From contig CAYXVB010000031.1 in the NCBI GenBank assembly GCA_964467785.1, positions 1 to 27,933 of the forward strand: a stretch of 27,933 nucleotides of DNA, written 5' to 3'. This document shows positions 14,547 to 23,127 of this stretch, in pieces (the stretch's first letter is position 1; every line of letters begins with the position of its first letter). The translations under genes were made by a program, and so were the position numbers. The notes below the pieces were generated by a model that did not search any database, was not told the origin of the DNA, and saw only the letters and a list, made by a program, of their open reading frames with translations. Origin of the DNA: CAYXVB01 sp964467785. GTDB lineage: Bacteria > Bdellovibrionota > UBA1018.

Positions 14547-15695
14547 ATGTTTTCCACTCCCCTCGCCTCAAATCCTGACTGCAATCCAGAGTGCCGGGCT
14601 TGCCATTACAAGAATCTCACCTATCCTGAACAACTCGCGCGCAAGCAGCGCTGGGCGGAGTCGCAGCTCGGCCGCTGGGCCGATGTGCTTGAGCCCATCC
14701 AGGCCGCGCCCGAGGCCGAGCGCCTGGGCTATCGCACCAAGAGTTGGCTTCGAAGTTCGGTCCAGGACTCCGACCTCAGCTTTGGCATGCTCCGAGCCCG
14801 CCGCGCCGTCGAGGGCGGTTGGGAAAAGGAATTCATCTCTTGGAACGATTGCCCGCTTCACGCGGAATCTCTCCGAAAAATAATCCAGCGGCTTCGGCGC
14901 CTACTGCCGGCAAACGGGCCTGATTTTGTCCGCACCTCGCTGGCCGGAGCCTGGTTTGGAAGCCCTCATCTGGTCCTCATCGCCCGCGAGGCGCGTCCCG
15001 CGGATCTTGCCGCGCTCGCGGCCGTGGACTGGATGCAGGTGCTGGTTGCGCCCTTTGACCGGGTCTGGTTCCACGCGAATCCGCAGATCGGCGCCAAGAT
15101 CTTCGGTCACAACAAGCTTTTGCAGCTGGCCGGCCCTCCCCTCGAATCGGCGCATCCAGTACGCGCCTTCCGCCAGGCCGCGCATACCCTGCTGGAGCGC
15201 GCGCGCGGACTCGCCCTGGCCCATCTGCTTCAGGCCTCACCTTCGCAGATCGTCGATCTCTACTGCGGGATCGGAGAGCTTTCGCTCGGAATTCCCGCTG
15301 AAACAGGCTGGATCGGCGTCGAGATGTCCAAAGAGGCGGTGGAGTTCGCGGCTTCACTGCGCAAGCCTGGTCGCTTGATCCATCAAGCGTTCGTCGGTGC
15401 GGTGGAGCAACGCCTCGCCGACCCCACCGTAAAAAAACTGATGCGCACCCCTTACGCGCTCTATCTCAATCCTCCCCGCTCGGGCCTCACCCCCGAAGCC
15501 AGGGAGCAGGTACTGCGACTCCTGCAGACCCATCGGGCGGATTCCATCGCGTACCTCTCCTGCAGCGCCTCGAGCCTCGCACGCGACCTCGCGGCGCTGG
15601 AGCAGACGGGGTACCGGATCCAGGCGCTCCGGCCTTTTGACTTCTTTCCGCAGACCGAACACTTCGAGACTTTGGCGACTCTGACTCTCGCTTGA
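14547..15695 (+). CDS. RlmC/RlmD/TrmA-family RNA (uracil-5-)-methyltransferase
   Basis: Transfers methyl from SAM to C5 of a uridine in RNA, most likely 23S rRNA. Four cysteines for the 4Fe-4S cluster are present (C12, C16, C19 and C102, the last in NDCPLH), which favours RlmC/RlmD over TrmA. The SAM motif DLYCGIGELSLG lies at 237-248 and NPPRSGL at 308-314. The catalytic cysteine is in YLSCSASSLARDL (C339), and the proton-abstracting glutamate is in EHFETL (E374). There is no N-terminal TRAM domain, as in RlmC, and the length of 382 suits that. The usual FxQxN motif reads AFRQAA, so the Asn is missing. ATG 14547 (GGGA seven bases upstream) is preferred to an upstream TTG inside the tRNA terminator. 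The exact target base cannot be told. The gene converges on the antiporter gene with a 1-bp gap. Confidence 0.9.
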   Translation: MFSTPLASNPDCNPECRACHYKNLTYPEQLARKQRWAESQLGRWADVLEPIQAAPEAERLGYRTKSWLRSSVQDSDLSFGMLRARRAVEGGWEKEFISWNDCPLHAESLRKIIQRLRRLLPANGPDFVRTSLAGAWFGSPHLVLIAREARPADLAALAAVDWMQVLVAPFDRVWFHANPQIGAKIFGHNKLLQLAGPPLESAHPVRAFRQAAHTLLERARGLALAHLLQASPSQIVDLYCGIGELSLGIPAETGWIGVEMSKEAVEFAASLRKPGRLIHQAFVGAVEQRLADPTVKKLMRTPYALYLNPPRSGLTPEAREQVLRLLQTHRADSIAYLSCSASSLARDLAALEQTGYRIQALRPFDFFPQTEHFETLATLTLA

Positions 15696-15696
15696 T

Positions 15697-17976
15697 TCAA
15701 TCGGCCGTATTCGCGATCGGCGGCTCGATCCGCTGCGTGAGCTGCTCGAGTCTTTCGGTTTCGCCCACTACCCAGAGCACGTCGCCCGCGTCGAGACGGA
15801 CCGTCGACTCCGGATTGATCAGCCGTCGCTCGCCCTTTTCAAGTCCCACGATCGTCACACCCAGCTCGCCGCCGATCCGCGCTTCGGCCAAAGTCTTGCC
15901 GCAGTAGCCGGAGCAGGTTTCAAGTCGGATCTGGCGCAGCTCATAGCCTTCGAGATCGCGGAAGCGCTCGCCCAGACCCGGCGGCTTCTCGATCGAAAAG
16001 CGCACCGCCTCGATCTGCTCATCGGTTCCGAGCACAAGCAGTTCGTCTTTGGGAAAGATAAACTCGTCGGGCCCCGGCGAGATCAGCGACTTGATCCCCC
16101 GCTGAATGGCCACGATATTGAAGCCGTAGCGCTTGCGCAAAGCCGCCTCGCGGATGCGCAGGCCCGCGATTTCGGCATTAGGATGCACCTTGATGCGCAC
16201 CAAGTGCGCATCCCAGGGCGCCAGATGCTTGAGCACGTCGGTGGTCTTGCGCGACTTGGGGCGCGTCTCGAACGTTGAGAGAAAACGCGCCTCGAACCAA
16301 CGATAGGAGGCGTCGATCTGCCGGTAAAAAAGACCGAACAGCGCGATCATGAAGCCCAGCATGAGAAACAAAGTGGACTTCGCGGAGAAGTACTCGAGGC
16401 TCAGCGCGCCGATCCAGAATCCGGTGATCAACCGCATCACGAAGAGGACGCCACCTCGCGGGAGCATCATCGGCGACTCGCCTCCTCCCTCGAGCCCCCC
16501 GAGCGCGTCGGCAGCCCGGACCTCCTCTTGGCTGCTCATTCCAAAAGCATGGAACGCGGAGAACATTGCCCAAAGGAAAGGCGCCGCCAGCAGCGACGCC
16601 GCAAGCCAGCTCCCTGCGACCGCGAGGCGACGAGGGCGGAACATCCGCACGGCTTCGGGCATCAAGAGCTCTGCCACCAGGATGTAGATCACGCTGACCA
16701 AAATCCCGTTGAGCGCCCACTTCCCAAGCAGCTGGTAAAACTGCAGGCGCTTGGCGCGATCGGCCCGCCGCTCCTGACTCCAGGCCGCGTAACGCACAAG
16801 CCCTTCCTTGAGCGGAAGCGGAAGCCTGCCCTCGAGCCCCACCGCAAACTTGTGTGAGACGCGGATCAGGTAAGGAGTCATGAAGGTCGTGATCAGCGAA
16901 ACGGCCACCGCGATCGGAAACAATTCGTCCCGCGTGACGCCGAGGTTCTGCCCCAGAGTGGCGATGATGAAGGAGAACTCGCCGATCTGCGCGACTCCGA
17001 AGCCCACTTGCACGGCCGTGCGAAGAGTCTGGCCCGACAATACGGCCCCGAGCGTGACCGCGGAGATCTTGACCAGGACGTACACGCCTGAAATGAGCAG
17101 CACCCGCGGCCAATGCTCGAGCAAAACGCGCGGCTCAATCATCATGCCCACGGAGACGAAGAAGATCGCCGCAAAGACGTCGCGCAGCGGTCGAATCAGC
17201 TCCTCGATTCGGTGCGACTCAGTGCTCTCGGCCAGGATCGAGCCCATGATAAAAGCGCCGAGCGCCACCGAATAGTGCAGCTCGGCAGCGGCGACCGCGA
17301 GGATCAGGCAGAGACCGAGCGCCACGATCGTGAGCATCTCGTCATTTCCCAGCCGCCCCACGTAACGGACGACCCTCGGCAATAAAAAGTAGCCCACCAG
17401 GAACCAGCTACCGATGACCAGCACGAGCTTGCCCGCCGAGAGCAGCAGGGCGAGGCCGGAAAACTTGGCACTCACCGCGACCGTGGAGAGGGCGACCAGG
17501 ATCAACACGGCTACCAGGTCCTCGACCACGAGCACGCCAAAGATCATCTCGGCGAATCGGCGAGTCTTGAGCTTGAGCTCGTCGAGTGCCTTGATGATGA
17601 TGGTCGTCGAGGAGATGGCCAGGATTGCCCCGAGAAAGAGGCTCTCCATCGGGCTCCAGCGCATCAGCCTTCCCAGACCGAAGCCGGTGAGGATCATCAC
17701 GCTCACTTCGAAAAGCGCCGTGAAGCCCGAGGAGATGCCGACTTTGGCAAGCTTGCGGAAGCTGAACTCAAGGCCCAGCGAGAACATCAGGAAGATCACG
17801 CCAAGCTCCGCCCACGTCTTGATGTTGGGCTGGTCGGTGATGCGCGCCCCGACCAGCGCGCCGGCGATGATATAGCCGAGCACGACCGGCTGTCGGATGC
17901 GCTGGAAGACGAGAGTCACCACCGCGGCGACGCCGAGGATGACAGCCAGGTCTCGGATCAAGGGGGCCAGATGCAT
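15697..17976 (-). CDS. Kef/CPA2-type monovalent cation:proton antiporter with two RCK_C domains
   Basis: An inner-membrane cation/proton exchanger of the Na+/H+ exchanger (CPA2) family, 759 residues. The N-terminal ~395 residues hold the exchanger core with family-like patches such as LGYIIAGALVG, FSLGLEFS, ISSTTIIIKALDE and VEDLVAV. A second hydrophobic region of about four segments (about 415-560) follows and is not standard for KefB/KefC. The C-terminus has two RCK_C (TrkA_C) ligand-sensing domains, at about 590-670 and 675-750. There is no NAD-binding TrkA_N domain. It lies four bases after motB on the same strand, with GGAG nine bases before ATG 17976, so it is probably in the motAB operon. 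The transported ion (K+ or Na+) is not determinable. Confidence 0.93.
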   Translation of the reverse strand: MHLAPLIRDLAVILGVAAVVTLVFQRIRQPVVLGYIIAGALVGARITDQPNIKTWAELGVIFLMFSLGLEFSFRKLAKVGISSGFTALFEVSVMILTGFGLGRLMRWSPMESLFLGAILAISSTTIIIKALDELKLKTRRFAEMIFGVLVVEDLVAVLILVALSTVAVSAKFSGLALLLSAGKLVLVIGSWFLVGYFLLPRVVRYVGRLGNDEMLTIVALGLCLILAVAAAELHYSVALGAFIMGSILAESTESHRIEELIRPLRDVFAAIFFVSVGMMIEPRVLLEHWPRVLLISGVYVLVKISAVTLGAVLSGQTLRTAVQVGFGVAQIGEFSFIIATLGQNLGVTRDELFPIAVAVSLITTFMTPYLIRVSHKFAVGLEGRLPLPLKEGLVRYAAWSQERRADRAKRLQFYQLLGKWALNGILVSVIYILVAELLMPEAVRMFRPRRLAVAGSWLAASLLAAPFLWAMFSAFHAFGMSSQEEVRAADALGGLEGGGESPMMLPRGGVLFVMRLITGFWIGALSLEYFSAKSTLFLMLGFMIALFGLFYRQIDASYRWFEARFLSTFETRPKSRKTTDVLKHLAPWDAHLVRIKVHPNAEIAGLRIREAALRKRYGFNIVAIQRGIKSLISPGPDEFIFPKDELLVLGTDEQIEAVRFSIEKPPGLGERFRDLEGYELRQIRLETCSGYCGKTLAEARIGGELGVTIVGLEKGERRLINPESTVRLDAGDVLWVVGETERLEQLTQRIEPPIANTAD

Positions 17977-17980
17977 GAAC

Positions 17981-18826
17981 TCAGGCTCCGCTCTTCAACG
18001 GATGGTACACGATGATTTCCACCCGACGATTCTTACCACGGGAGACATCGTCATCGCCGTCTGAAATCGGATGAAAATGCGAAAGACTCACTGCCGAGAT
18101 CCTGGCGGGATCGAAGCCATGGCGCTTGACGAGTTGGGTTACGACGCCGGTGGCGCGGGCGGCGGCGAGATCCCAATCACTCGCGTAGCCCACTGTCCGG
18201 ATCTCCGAGGGATCGGTATGGCCTTCGACCCGGATCGAATGCGGCGTGGCCGCCAACACCTTGCACAGTCGCTCGAGCAGCGGGCGCATGTCAGGACGCA
18301 CCTCAGCCTCCCCGGGCGGAAAAAAGTCACGGGCCGCGAGCTTGATGACTAGCCCCCGAGAGTCCTCGCCGATGAGCACCTTTTCCTGCAGCTCTTCGAG
18401 GGATAACATAGTTTGGTGAGTCTGGGCGCCCTGGCCGGCTTGCCCGGAACTCGCGGCCTCCCGCAGTGCCTCACTGATCCGGGAGCGGACTTCGGACGTG
18501 TCGCCAGATGGGGCTTTTGCATCTATCGCGCTTTTCGTCTCTGGCGTGTCTGGCGCATCGGGCGCGCCTCCCGGAAACTTCGCGCCGCTACTCGGTTTGG
18601 GCAGTGCCCCTGTCAACGCCTCTCTCGTGGTGTGCGCGACGGGGTCCTGACGTCCACCGCTCCGGAGATCGCTTCGCGACATCGCGTAAAGAACGACAAA
18701 AAGCCCAAAAAGCAACGTCATTAGTGCGGAATAGGAAAGAAGCCACCGATCATTCCCCATTTCTTGCGCCGCTCCCCGCGATTCGTTGCGGGCGCCGCGT
18801 CTCGAGACGGTCCGCATGGCGCTCAC
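17981..18826 (-). CDS. motB: MotB-like stator protein lacking the ion-carrying aspartate
   Basis: Flagellar stator subunit B by architecture. It has a short basic N-terminus, one transmembrane helix (about 28-49), a long Pro/Ala/Ser linker, and an OmpA-type peptidoglycan-binding domain (about 158-275, with EGHTD at 201-205 and NRRVE at 266-270). In working MotB/PomB proteins the helix starts with a (Y/F)ADxMT-like motif, whose Asp carries the proton or sodium. Here it reads SYSALMT, with Ala34 (codon GCA) in that position and no acidic residue in the helix. The start GTG 18826 overlaps the motA stop (GTGA), showing coupling to motA. Either it is a non-conducting stator or force-transmitting relative, or another residue does the job. 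The gene symbol denotes family only. Confidence 0.85.
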   Translation of the reverse strand: MSAMRTVSRRGARNESRGAAQEMGNDRWLLSYSALMTLLFGLFVVLYAMSRSDLRSGGRQDPVAHTTREALTGALPKPSSGAKFPGGAPDAPDTPETKSAIDAKAPSGDTSEVRSRISEALREAASSGQAGQGAQTHQTMLSLEELQEKVLIGEDSRGLVIKLAARDFFPPGEAEVRPDMRPLLERLCKVLAATPHSIRVEGHTDPSEIRTVGYASDWDLAAARATGVVTQLVKRHGFDPARISAVSLSHFHPISDGDDDVSRGKNRRVEIIVYHPLKSGA

Positions 18827-19620
18827 CTCGCGGCACTCTTCTCCCGCGCGCCGCGCGGGTCTGCTTGGTCCTTGCCGTCCTCCACGAAGAAAATGAGCCG
18901 TTCCTGGAGAACATTGGGACTGAGCCCGTCCAAGATGCCGAGCACTCCGAGGCGGACCACTTCCTGCGTCGCGAGCCGCTGCTGGATCTTGCGCCTGAGC
19001 TTGTTGCTCCAGGGCAACAGCACCAAGTTGGCCAGCGCGAGGCCATAAAGAGTGGAGACAAACGCCACGGCGATGCCTTCGCCGATCTTAGACGGATCAC
19101 TGAGCGCCGAAAGCACCTGGATGAGCCCCAGTACCGCACCAAGGATCCCGACCGCAGGGGCGTAGCCGCCCGCGATCTCAAAAACCCGGGCCGCGTTTTC
19201 CTCGCTTTCGAACGCGCTCTCGATTTCGGCGTCCAACAGTTCGCGCACGGTCGCGGGCTCGAACCCGTCGGTGACGTACTTAAGGGATTTGCGCAAAAGC
19301 GCGTTTTGGAGCGCGGCGCGATGCGGCTCGACAGCCAATACGCCTTCCTTGCGAGCGATCATGGCGATGTGAATCACCTCGTCGATCACCGAGCCGACTT
19401 CATGTTCGGAATCCTTGAAAACCTTCGGAAGCATGCAAAGCGCCCGTCGGATGTCGCTCATGGGACAAGACGACAGCGTCGCGCCCAAAGTACCGCCAAT
19501 CACGATGAGCCCGGAGGTGAACTGAAAGATCTGACCGAGATGGCCGCCTCCGAGGATCTGTCCTCCCGCGATGGCCAATAGGCCCAGCACCGCGCCGACG
19601 ACCGAACCGAGATCCGTCAT
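18823..19620 (-). CDS. motA: MotA-like flagellar stator protein
   Basis: A 265-residue inner-membrane stator subunit with four transmembrane helices (about 3-20, 33-51, 153-172 and 184-203). The cytoplasmic loop has charged residues spaced like R90 and E98 of E. coli MotA (IARKEGVLAVE), which contact FliG in the rotor. The two functionally important prolines are present in YAP (P154) and LLPW (P203). A GGAGG lies 11 bases upstream of ATG 19620. The gene is the head of an apparent operon motA-motB-antiporter, with a good promoter at 19681-19708. MotA looks intact even though its MotB partner lacks the usual aspartate, which makes simple decay of the pair less likely. Confidence 0.92.
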   Translation of the reverse strand: MTDLGSVVGAVLGLLAIAGGQILGGGHLGQIFQFTSGLIVIGGTLGATLSSCPMSDIRRALCMLPKVFKDSEHEVGSVIDEVIHIAMIARKEGVLAVEPHRAALQNALLRKSLKYVTDGFEPATVRELLDAEIESAFESEENAARVFEIAGGYAPAVGILGAVLGLIQVLSALSDPSKIGEGIAVAFVSTLYGLALANLVLLPWSNKLRRKIQQRLATQEVVRLGVLGILDGLSPNVLQERLIFFVEDGKDQADPRGAREKSAAR

Positions 19621-19680
19621 GAGAGCACTTTCCTCCAGGCCTTCATTTCATGAGCCGCGGATTTGCCGCTCACAGAAATT

Positions 19681-19708
19681 AGTGTAACCTCATAAGGATG
19701 GGTGTCAA
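19681..19708 (-). promoter_or_regulatory. Promoter of the motA-motB-antiporter operon
   Basis: Read on the minus strand: TTGACA (19708-19703), 16-bp spacer, TACACT (19686-19681), about 60 bases upstream of the motA ATG. The -35 is a perfect sigma-70 consensus. It abuts the ATG of the divergent gene at 19709, so the two genes share this 88-bp control region. No flagellar sigma-28 site was seen. Confidence 0.6.
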
Positions 19709-21235
19709 ATGACTCCGCCACTTCCGCCGCCGTCGTCCGCCAGGCCCGCTGCGTCCGCTACCACGTCTACCACGTCGCCGGAGGCCGCGACTTTGGCAGC
19801 CTCCGTCTCGTCAACTATACACACGCGTGGAGTGGGCACCCAGCAGGCTCCCACTCCTGCGACACGTCCTCCCCTTGCGGCCGCGCTCCTGACCGATACG
19901 CTGGTCGCGCTGGCAGCATGGTTCACCGCGCTGTGGATCTGGGGACTCGCGCCCTTTGTCCGACTCCCTCAACTCGCTTCGCTAGCGCTTTGGCTTGCAG
20001 TCTATTTCGGCGCGCAACGTCTGACCCGCGGCCTCACGTTGGGTCAATGGGCCTGGGGGCTCGAAGTCTCACGCGACCGTAACCGTCTTCTCGATCTCTC
20101 CTCTGGCGCACCACTCGCCTTGCGCCCGGGCGGCATTTTATTGGCGCTCTTTTCCGCAGCGATACTCACGCTGTCACTCTGGAACGCCGCTCTCCAGCAC
20201 CCGCTCTGGGCGGATGCACCTCGCCAGGAGCTGGAGGCCTCATTGCCCACCGGGCCCGACTGGCAGGTCTCGCCCTATTATTACGCACTCGGCGCCTGGC
20301 CCGTGCGCTTCGAGGGAAAACCGGTTTTCCTCGATTTTCCCTACAATCCAGGCCCCCCGCAGGTATTCGCGGGGCGGGTGATCGCCCGCTGGTCCACCCC
20401 GAACATCAGCCTGACTTTTGAAGGCCCCAAGACCCCTCCGCGACTGGCCGCGCTTTCCAACTCTCGCACCGAGGTCCGCGCCTGCCTGACAGGCCAGGCT
20501 TCCGCCTTAAACTGCGTGAGCATCCGCAATGATGCACTCGGGCGCCACGTCGAGGAGATGAGCCGTCTCGGCGCGCGCCGCGAGATCGCGCGCGACTGGA
20601 CCCTGCGTTGGCTCACCGTCCGCCAGCCCGCCCCGATTCCGGCCGTGGAGCAACCTCAAGGCTTCGAGATCTCGGCCTGCGCGACCCACGCCTGCGAGAC
20701 GCGCTTTGTCCTGATTTCGCCCAAAGGGATGCATCAGGCCTTCATTCTCCGCGGCGAAGCCCCCGCCAACGGGGCGTTGAGCCAGCCCGGTCCGCGCCGG
20801 GAGCAGTGGCTAGGCGCACGCGCCACTTTCGAGAAATCCTTGCAGAGCCTGCGCGTCTCCGACGACTTGAACTACGGCCGCGCCTGGATCGACCGCCAGA
20901 TCGAAGGCACGCGCCTCCGCGAGACGCTCGCGCTCCCCGATCGGCAGGCGGTGATCCAGAGGCTCGCGGAGACGGAAGCGATTTTGCTCTCCAAGATCTC
21001 GGTCGAACCCTCGGTTTACGAGTCCTACTATTTCCTGGCCCAGCTCGGACTGACCTTGGGCCGGCTCGCCGCACGCGATCCCCAAGCTTCGGCGCTGGAG
21101 GACTGGCCCTCCGTGGCGCGTCCGCTCACTATGGCCGCCGCACGCTACGCGAAGGATGTCGCGGGCCAGAACAAAGCCTACGAAAAGCGCAACGCCGAGC
21201 TGGATGCGATTGTCGTTGAAATCCAAAAATACTGA
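19709..21235 (+). CDS. Membrane protein with RDD-like N-terminal domain and large soluble region
   Basis: A 508-residue protein. A Pro/Ser/Thr-rich N-terminal tail (1-55) precedes hydrophobic segments at about 57-80, 86-104 and 142-161. Between the second and third lies RGLTLGQWAWGLEVSRD, which closely resembles the C-terminal signature of RDD membrane domains (GxTLGKxxxGLxV). The remaining ~340 residues are soluble and unrecognised. They include paired cysteines (C267/C276 and C325/C330), suggesting a periplasmic location, and a helical end. The start ATG 19709 has AAGGA about ten bases upstream. An earlier ATG (19698) is closed at once by a stop. The gene is divergent from motA. RDD proteins are often linked to transport or ion homeostasis, but no role is shown here. 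Confidence 0.72.
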   Translation: MTPPLPPPSSARPAASATTSTTSPEAATLAASVSSTIHTRGVGTQQAPTPATRPPLAAALLTDTLVALAAWFTALWIWGLAPFVRLPQLASLALWLAVYFGAQRLTRGLTLGQWAWGLEVSRDRNRLLDLSSGAPLALRPGGILLALFSAAILTLSLWNAALQHPLWADAPRQELEASLPTGPDWQVSPYYYALGAWPVRFEGKPVFLDFPYNPGPPQVFAGRVIARWSTPNISLTFEGPKTPPRLAALSNSRTEVRACLTGQASALNCVSIRNDALGRHVEEMSRLGARREIARDWTLRWLTVRQPAPIPAVEQPQGFEISACATHACETRFVLISPKGMHQAFILRGEAPANGALSQPGPRREQWLGARATFEKSLQSLRVSDDLNYGRAWIDRQIEGTRLRETLALPDRQAVIQRLAETEAILLSKISVEPSVYESYYFLAQLGLTLGRLAARDPQASALEDWPSVARPLTMAAARYAKDVAGQNKAYEKRNAELDAIVVEIQKY

Positions 21236-21249
21236 CAGATTCTGGGAGG

Positions 21250-21278
21250 CCCGCCGCAACAATTGAAAGTTGGGCGGG
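21250..21278 (+). other. Leader hairpin pairing the ribosome site of the sensor kinase gene
   Basis: CCCGCC-(G)-CAAC (21250-21260) pairs with GTTG-GGCGGG (21269-21278), giving ten base pairs with one bulged G around an 8-base loop AATTGAAA. The right arm overlaps GGGGA (21276-21280), the only plausible Shine-Dalgarno sequence for ATG 21290. There is no T-run after it. It is therefore more likely a translational switch than a terminator of the upstream gene. Confidence 0.6.
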
Positions 21279-21289
21279 GATTCAAGAAC

Positions 21290-22996
21290 ATGCAAGAAAC
21301 ATTTCTTCGTTCCTTGAAGTTCTGGCAAGGAGAAGTCAAGAAAGCCGCAGCTCTGCTGCTCGTGGCAATCGTCCTGCAACAGGGCGCAAACCTGCTCGCT
21401 TTAGCATTCCGAGAAAACACTGAGTTTCAGACTTCTGGCCTACAGATGATCGCCGATCTCTCTTCCCTGCCTCCTGGCGACTACTATCTTTCATTGGGTC
21501 GCATTTTTTCTGACACTGAGATCCGAATCGACGGAACGTTGATTCACAAGGACATGCTCAGCCTTGGTGTGCCTATTAGCATTGACGCAACTCAACCTCC
21601 CAAACAATTGACCATCACTCGAAAAAGCTCCGCCAGATGGAAATACAATGTGTTTGACGCCCCGGCCATCTGCCCCAAAGGGGTCGGATGGATTGTTCAA
21701 ACTTGGCGAAATTTCGTCAATTTTTTCCTAGGTCCGATCGCGTCGATTTTCCTCTTACTCACCACAATCGCCAACGCGAAACTTCCAAATATAAATCATC
21801 AGGACACTCGCTCGCATCTAGAGCTCGGCATCGTGGCTCTGATCTACAACATCTTCCTCACCGGCGCTCTAGACCTGCTTTTTGAGCACAACATCTTCCT
21901 GCTCATCCATATCTCACTGAGGGCCCTCTTTTCATTATGCCTCGTTCGGATCGCCGAACGCCATGCGAGGCAACCTTTGTCGATCTATGCGATTCATTTC
22001 GGATTCATCCTGTTAAATGTCGGAACATACCTCATCCGCCCTCAATCCCTGATCGCAGTCTATAGCTTCGAATTATTGGCCTATACTCTAGTCCCACTCA
22101 AAATAATGACTTCACTCCTGAATCCTGCCCAAAACTCCAAACGCATCCAATTCCTGCGAAGCTACTTTTTCACATATTTGGCGATCAGCATCTTTGGCTC
22201 TACGCACTATTTTGTTTATGGACCAAGCTCATTGAGTGTCTGGTCACCGTCAATGCTCGCGATTCTGACGATCGGCCTCATTACAGTAACTGCCTTAGAA
22301 GCTCTGGAAATGAAGACCAAGATCGAAGCCGAAGCCGCCATTGCCAGCTCATCGAGACAAGTGGCTCATGACATCAAGTCCCCATTGGGCGCATTGAAGG
22401 CGCTGCTTCGAGACCCGGCTCTGGACAAACTCGAGTCGGCCGCCCTCGCAAAGAGCGCCATCGAACGGATCGACTCCATCGCGCGCGACCTGCTGCAGAA
22501 GTCGAAAAATGGCAACCGATCCCAAGAACAGACTCTGCTTCCTCAAGAGCTTTCAGATCTAATCGAATCAGTCATTCTGGAGAAACAGCTTACCCGACCC
22601 AAGTGCCTGATTATTTCAGAAGACCTGCGTATCGGCGGGGAAAGAAAACCCATCAGGGTCAACGCCACTGACTTGCATAGAATTCTCTCCAACCTCCTGG
22701 ACAACGGCATCCACTCCCTAGCGCCAGGCACAAGCAACCCTAAAGTATTAGTTTCACTGGAGATAACCGGCGACGGAGCGGTGATTACCGTCAGGGACAC
22801 AGGCATAGGAATTCCAGGCGCGCAACTAGATGCGATGAATGCCGGAAGATTCATAACGACTCGTGAAGACGACAATGGATTGGGACTTCAGCACGCATGG
22901 GCCTGCGTAGCCAAATGGAACGGACAGATGAGCTTCGAATCCAAACTGGCCGCAGGGACAGCGGTACAGATCAAGCTCAAGGCGATCGACGCATAG
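21290..22996 (+). CDS. Multi-transmembrane sensor histidine kinase
   Basis: A 568-residue membrane kinase. One N-terminal hydrophobic helix (about 19-40) leads to a ~100-residue extracytoplasmic region. About seven further helices follow (about 142-335), a layout like 7TMR-DISM sensors. The HisKA-type phospho-acceptor is in QVAHDIKSPLGALK (H360). The HATPase domain is complete: N box NLLDNGIHSL (N472), G1 DTGIGIP (503-509) and G2 NGLGLQHA (529-536). It should therefore be catalytically competent. ATG 21290 is preferred to TTG 21263, because GGGGA lies nine bases before the ATG. Base composition from here on is clearly more A/T-rich than in the preceding genes, suggesting different ancestry. 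No response regulator is in the window; the next two genes are the obvious functional partners. Confidence 0.93.
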   Translation: MQETFLRSLKFWQGEVKKAAALLLVAIVLQQGANLLALAFRENTEFQTSGLQMIADLSSLPPGDYYLSLGRIFSDTEIRIDGTLIHKDMLSLGVPISIDATQPPKQLTITRKSSARWKYNVFDAPAICPKGVGWIVQTWRNFVNFFLGPIASIFLLLTTIANAKLPNINHQDTRSHLELGIVALIYNIFLTGALDLLFEHNIFLLIHISLRALFSLCLVRIAERHARQPLSIYAIHFGFILLNVGTYLIRPQSLIAVYSFELLAYTLVPLKIMTSLLNPAQNSKRIQFLRSYFFTYLAISIFGSTHYFVYGPSSLSVWSPSMLAILTIGLITVTALEALEMKTKIEAEAAIASSSRQVAHDIKSPLGALKALLRDPALDKLESAALAKSAIERIDSIARDLLQKSKNGNRSQEQTLLPQELSDLIESVILEKQLTRPKCLIISEDLRIGGERKPIRVNATDLHRILSNLLDNGIHSLAPGTSNPKVLVSLEITGDGAVITVRDTGIGIPGAQLDAMNAGRFITTREDDNGLGLQHAWACVAKWNGQMSFESKLAAGTAVQIKLKAIDA

Positions 22997-23059
22997 GCGA
23001 GTGCCATCATCTTGACATCTAGTATGCAACTTTAATGAGAGGCATTAACTTTCAAGACG

Positions 23060-23119
23060 TCCGCTCCTTATTCCGATGGGAGTACGAACACGTATTACCC
23101 AGTACCCCATAGGAGCGGA
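23060..23119 (+). promoter_or_regulatory. Structured leader of the PilZ gene that pairs its ribosome site
   Basis: Within the 131-bp gap 22997-23127 a long stem can form. TCCGCTCCT (23060-23068) pairs perfectly with AGGAGCGGA (23111-23119). The next layer, ATGGG-(A)-GTAC (23076-23085), pairs with GTAC-CCCAT (23102-23110). The left strand has a seven-base internal loop and the apical loop is 16 bases. The right arm contains AGGAG and most of GGAAAG, the ribosome-site candidates for GTG 23128. It does not match a known riboswitch that I can recognise. A TTGACA lies upstream (about 23013), but no good -10 fits it. Confidence 0.6.
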
Positions 23120-23127
23120 AAGCCGTC

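Noticed and set aside
23013..23040. Sigma-70 promoter starting with TTGACA before the PilZ gene
   Set aside because: The -35 is perfect, but no acceptable -10 occurs at 16 to 18 bases; left as a possibility only.
22997..23127. Known c-di-GMP riboswitch (GEMM) ahead of the PilZ gene
   Set aside because: The leader folds strongly, but I could not find the conserved GEMM core or its tetraloop and receptor.
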